This document shows, in pieces, positions 60,701 to 64,000 of a DNA stretch of 64,000 bases. The stretch's first letter is position 1. Every line of letters begins with the position of its first letter. Position numbers and translations under genes: made by a program. Source of the DNA: Petrosia ficiformis (lineage: Eukaryota > Porifera > Demospongiae > Haplosclerida > Petrosiidae); the NCBI GenBank assembly GCA_947044365.1, contig OX345649.1:5666687-5730686 (forward strand), written 5' to 3'. The notes beneath the pieces are model-generated. The model was not told the DNA's origin and did not search any database. It saw nothing but the letters and a program-made list of their open reading frames with translations.

Positions 60701-60988
60701 ATGATTGAATGGATGCAACAATCTTAGAGTTCGTCAATGGTTCAACTAATGATCAGAGATGTGATTACAAAGTAAAATAATTATAAAGTAGTTTTGTACT
60801 CCACTCACTGAAGAGTCTACTGGATTTTTACTACTAGTAACAAACTGATGTAAAGATGGTATTACTATGAAATAACCCAGGCCAGTCAAAGATATCATAC
60901 AGAAGATATTTATCCAGTTTCTTCTATAACGTCTGAACTCTTTCTGATCAGAGAAGACAGAACTCCTCAAACACTCACAACATGCCAT
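57748..60988 (-). CDS. MFS transporter with large Cys-rich loop, MFSD8/CLN7-like, copy 2
   Basis: It starts MACCECLRSSVFSDQKEFR at 60988 and stops at 57748. Architecture and exon order match copy 1, 85 bp away. The loop (58600-59340) is nearly identical to copy 1. It has a four-residue insertion (LDVSGEIAAP for LGNIAAP) and few other changes. TM segments near the loop end differ more (PGYPMSRISLTTLGSD against PGFPMTLISLTSIVSD). The cytosolic tail is longer and very acidic (NNMEDEEEYKEETEVRSDEE). The intron before the tail carries a GAAT/GGAT satellite. Function is as for copy 1; the subfamily is inferred. Confidence 0.8.
57964..58050. repeat. (GAAT)n/(GGAT)n satellite
   Basis: GAATGAATGAATGGATGAAT-type tetramers lie in the last intron of MFS copy 2. 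The overlapping FIHSFIHSSIHS frame is an artefact. Confidence 0.95.
59688..59780. repeat. (CCATCTGTCTGT)n satellite
   Basis: About seven copies of a 12-bp TCTGTCCATCTG-type unit lie in an intron of MFS copy 2. Looser CTGT-rich sequence continues to about 59870. Confidence 0.9.
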
Positions 60989-61173
60989 GCTGATTTGATA
61001 AAAATTAGATATAGGCGTGGCTGCAGTAAGATCATAATTTATATTTAAATATTATGCTAATATGGTTACATCAGAGGTTGTGTATTTAGTTATTGTATCT
61101 ATAATTTAATTAAACTTAATGTTCATAATTTAATTTTTAGTGTAGTGAGTGATGTTTTATGGATAGTTGTACT

Positions 61174-62964
61174 CTATGCATCTTCATAGTCATCTTTCTT
61201 TCTGAAACAAGGCCAGAATAGGAGAGATACCCACTGTATAAATATAGAAATATATAATACATACCGATTGTAGTGAGTACCATTATAATTGTCTTACATA
61301 GAGGAAAATGGCCACAGAAACTCCAGTAAATTCTATCACGACAGAATAATTATCTCGATGAAGCGTACCCTGATCACCATCATCCCACATTTGTCTAATT
61401 ATGTCTCCATTACCATAAAGAACGGCTCCTCCAGATGTAAAGAAGAAACACTGGAAAAACATAATCTAATATACTGTGTGAAGGATGATACATGAGGAAC
61501 ATTCTGTAACCTGATCATAAATAAGTATAATTATGTATATTCTATCATAAGTGTATAATTATTTCCACAACAATTTTGAATCATAAATTTAAATCTGTAA
61601 TTAAAGTAAGGATCAACTAACTATCAACAAGAATATTCATCAGGACTTATTTATCAAAATATTTCTGATACTAAATCCTCATTCAGAGATATCATATTAA
61701 CAAACAATTGGTATTGCATCCCTAATCTGATACCATTGATGTTGTTCATAGTAATTAATCCTATTAATAAGATTAATTAATAAGATTAATTAATATCTTC
61801 AGTTTCCAACATTAAAACATCTAAATATGGTCAATTAATGTCATGTGTGTGAACATGCAATGTTAATCCCTTCTCTGTAAATATACTACATATTCTATAT
61901 ATAAGGAAAGAGATATAATTTATTTATATAATGATGTATGTGTGTAAAAATAACATTGTAGGATACAAGAAAGATGGTGACTGGATTTCCACAGAAGAGG
62001 TGGGTGATCGTCACAGCATAAAGGAGAATGGCTGAAACACCAAAGCACCAAAATTGGAAATACTGCAGACCAGTGGCTGGTGTTCCAGTATCATCCTCTA
62101 GCCTTGGAAAAAATAGAAAGAATTATGCCAAGTACCTTTGAGATAGTGTGGACATTATTATTCTTTGTACAGTACAACTGAATATCAAATGATGTTGATA
62201 TTTTAGTTAACACACAGTTTTTAGTAATGGATGAATACCTTTAAAAGGCATTCGAAAATTAGGTATACAAATGTGACGTATGTGTCTAATATCAAATTAC
62301 CTAGCAACCATTGATTACTGCATACCTACCAAATATGGTTGCATGGTGATCATGACATTCATAGTATTATTGTGAATATATTTGGCAGTGTAGGAGGTGA
62401 TTGTAAATTTCAAATGATGCATGCAGTACATATATCATCACACATGTATGTTAATATTTATGTATCTGGCAATATGCGTACATACATGTATAAAATATAT
62501 GAGACAGTGGGATGGATCGCTCCTCCATCCTGTGATATCTACCTGCCTACACATTATTATAATATATATGGAGAAGGATTATCACTAGCAATATGGTATC
62601 ATTTAACTTACTGGAAGTTGTTAATACCAAAACCAACAGCAAAAGTCACCCATCCCACAGCTGACAGTAGAACAAATGGTAGAGCTATCTGTAATATAAC
62701 ATAATGAACATCACAATCTGCAAAACAACTTGCTACAAAATTGAAAAGACTACTTTATCTGAACAATAAATATAAAGAAGTCCATTCTGATCACATGATT
62801 GGTGATTATGGGATCGTTATTATTGTTATCAAAAGAGTAACAATCACACACAAAGGTGGAGCTCAGCTGACTGGCAATAAAGAAACATTGTACTAACCAC
62901 AGCAATAATAATCACAATAGAACATATAACATTATCTAACCTTTCTCGCTACACCATTCAACAT
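61174..62964 (-). CDS. Small four-transmembrane protein, copy 1
   Basis: Five exons join in phase to 149 residues: 62964-62941, 62688-62612, 62102-61967, 61450-61298 and 61233-61174. I do not recognise the family. The short N-terminus (MLNGVARK) leads into TM1 (IALPFVLLSAVGWVTFAVGF). TM2 is YFQFWCFGVSAILLYAVTIT and TM3 is CFFFTSGGAVLYGNG. An acidic loop (MWDDGDQGTL) precedes TM4, FTGVSVAIFLYVWVSLLF. The tail WPCFRKKDDYEDA has a cysteine next to the membrane that could be palmitoylated. The 24-nt first exon is the least certain part; an alternative upstream exon using the acceptor at about 62953 would also keep phase. A related gene follows at 63245. Confidence 0.65.
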
Positions 62965-63244
62965 CTTATAGTACTGCCTGGATAAAGATCAGTCACTGAA
63001 TGTAGTATGATTTTATCTCTGCTTCATTAAAAAGTAGTTGTCTTTGGGGTGTGTCTCAGTGTATATGTAATCCCTTGCTATGAATTTAATTAACAAAATA
63101 GATCATTTGTTACTATTTTTAGAAATACCAACTGAAATAAAACAATTGCGGCAAATCTATTCAACAAAAAAGTACACACATAAAATTATATACACAGAGA
63201 TAGAATTAGGCTGCAATACTATTTGCAAAATTGTTTGTCAGAAT
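62965..63244. other. Spacer between four-TM genes
   Basis: This 280-bp A/T-rich interval has no coding signal that I recognise. It presumably holds the promoter of copy 1 and the 3' UTR of copy 2. Confidence 0.5.
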
Positions 63245-64000
63245 TTAATAATCATAATATCCTTTAGATTTTTCTTTTTTGAAACATGGCCAGAGCATCA
63301 TGGAGAACCACTGTAATAAGAAATAAATAATGAATGAGTGTGTTAGCTTATCAATTATTAATGTATATATGTAATTGCAAGTGTGTAAATAATCACACAT
63401 GTTCGTAATAATTGCAATAGCCAACGTACTCTTGTGCATTAGTCACTACATAATTATAGCTATGTATGCATGAAACTATACACATACAAAGAAAAGCACA
63501 GACACCAGAACACCAACAAATTCAACAGCAACCCAGTAGTAATCCATAATCAAACCATCAGAATCTTCATTTTCCTCAAAGTACACATTGTCGTCATCTT
63601 GATATGAATATGATATGAAGAGTCCATTAATATACAATACTCCTCCACCACATATGAAGTACTCAGCAGTGAAAAGTATTGACTACAAAGAAGAAACAAG
63701 AGTTAAACAAACCTGTGTACAAGGGGTATCTATACAGGATGAATGAACTAATGTTAGTATGAATAGGATCAATTATGACACTGTATTTATGACATATTTC
63801 ATATCAGTGAAGTAAAGATGTACTATCAGTAGTGTGTGTGTACATGTATAGTTTGTGTTGCTGTCGTTTCATTTGTAAATCTTTACTGAGATTCCATTGA
63901 TCTGTAATGCATAATGAATAATACATTCATGTATATACAATGAGAGAGAGGCAAACCAAGTAATGAGTGAATTTGATGTTGAAACAAAGATGGAAGATAT
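63245..64000 (-). CDS. Small four-transmembrane protein, copy 2 (5' part beyond window)
   Basis: Two exons are visible, 63682-63488 and 63310-63245, joined in phase. They match the last two exons of copy 1: FTAEYFICGGGVLYINGLF against FTSGGAVLYGNG, an acidic loop (YQDDDNVYFEENEDSDG, longer than in copy 1), VAVEFVGVLVSVLFF against VIEFTGVSVAIFLY, and a tail WFSMMLWPCFKKEKSKGYYDY against WVSLLFWPCFRKKDDYEDA. Upstream exons (TM1 and TM2) were not found before 64000 and presumably lie outside. Function unknown. Confidence 0.6.

Noticed and set aside
62339..62704. 121-codon plus-strand frame
   Set aside because: It overlaps an exon of the four-TM gene in antisense and has no recognised features.

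Overview
The window is eukaryotic nuclear DNA, AT-rich, with dense genes and many short introns (often 50-70 bp). The gene content is animal: a SIRT1-type sirtuin, a death-effector-domain protein, renalase, IBA57, PTRH2, a LIAT1-like protein, xanthine dehydrogenase and guanine deaminase. The compact layout, head-to-head pairs and tetranucleotide satellites made me think of a sponge (an Amphimedon-like demosponge). That placement is inference, not something the sequence proves.

Layout. 1-14.3 kb holds eight housekeeping-type genes in alternating orientation: a DED protein (-, runs off the left edge), a class I phosphatidylinositol transfer protein (-), a PH-domain/proline-rich protein like PLEKHB/evectin (+), exonuclease V (-), a LIAT1-like protein (+), a DUF4291 protein (-), peptidyl-tRNA hydrolase 2 (+) and a single-exon renalase (-). 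Four pairs are head to head with only about 100-235 bp between start codons. 14.36-28.98 kb is one giant gene (+, 11 exons, 4155 aa deduced). It joins an N-terminal SPOC-like region to an RS stretch, several families of coding tandem repeats and about 14 ASPM-like IQ motifs. Almost all of it lies in one 11.6-kb terminal exon. 29.2-32.3 kb carries two mitochondrial genes, ATP synthase subunit b and IBA57 (both +).

32.7-51.3 kb is a purine-catabolism block on the minus strand: guanine deaminase (guanine to xanthine) followed by two tandem, apparently intact xanthine dehydrogenase genes (xanthine to urate). The duplication unit is about 7.6 kb, and the copies differ by region as if partly homogenised. 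A telomere-like CCCTAAA array sits upstream of the second copy. 52.3-54.5 kb is SIRT1 (-). 54.7-61.0 kb holds two tandem MFS transporters (-, MFSD8/CLN7-like, with a large Cys-rich glycosylatable loop). 61.2-64 kb holds one complete and one partial copy of a small tandem four-transmembrane gene that I do not recognise.

Non-coding sequence includes a MITE with perfect 14-16 bp inverted repeats (32323-32612), a fold-back element in an intron of the giant gene, a weaker inverted-repeat element in the PITP gene, and many tetranucleotide arrays. I saw no tRNA, rRNA or CRISPR array. Exon joins were made by hand by checking GT-AG sites and reading-frame phase. They are predictions, not transcript-supported.
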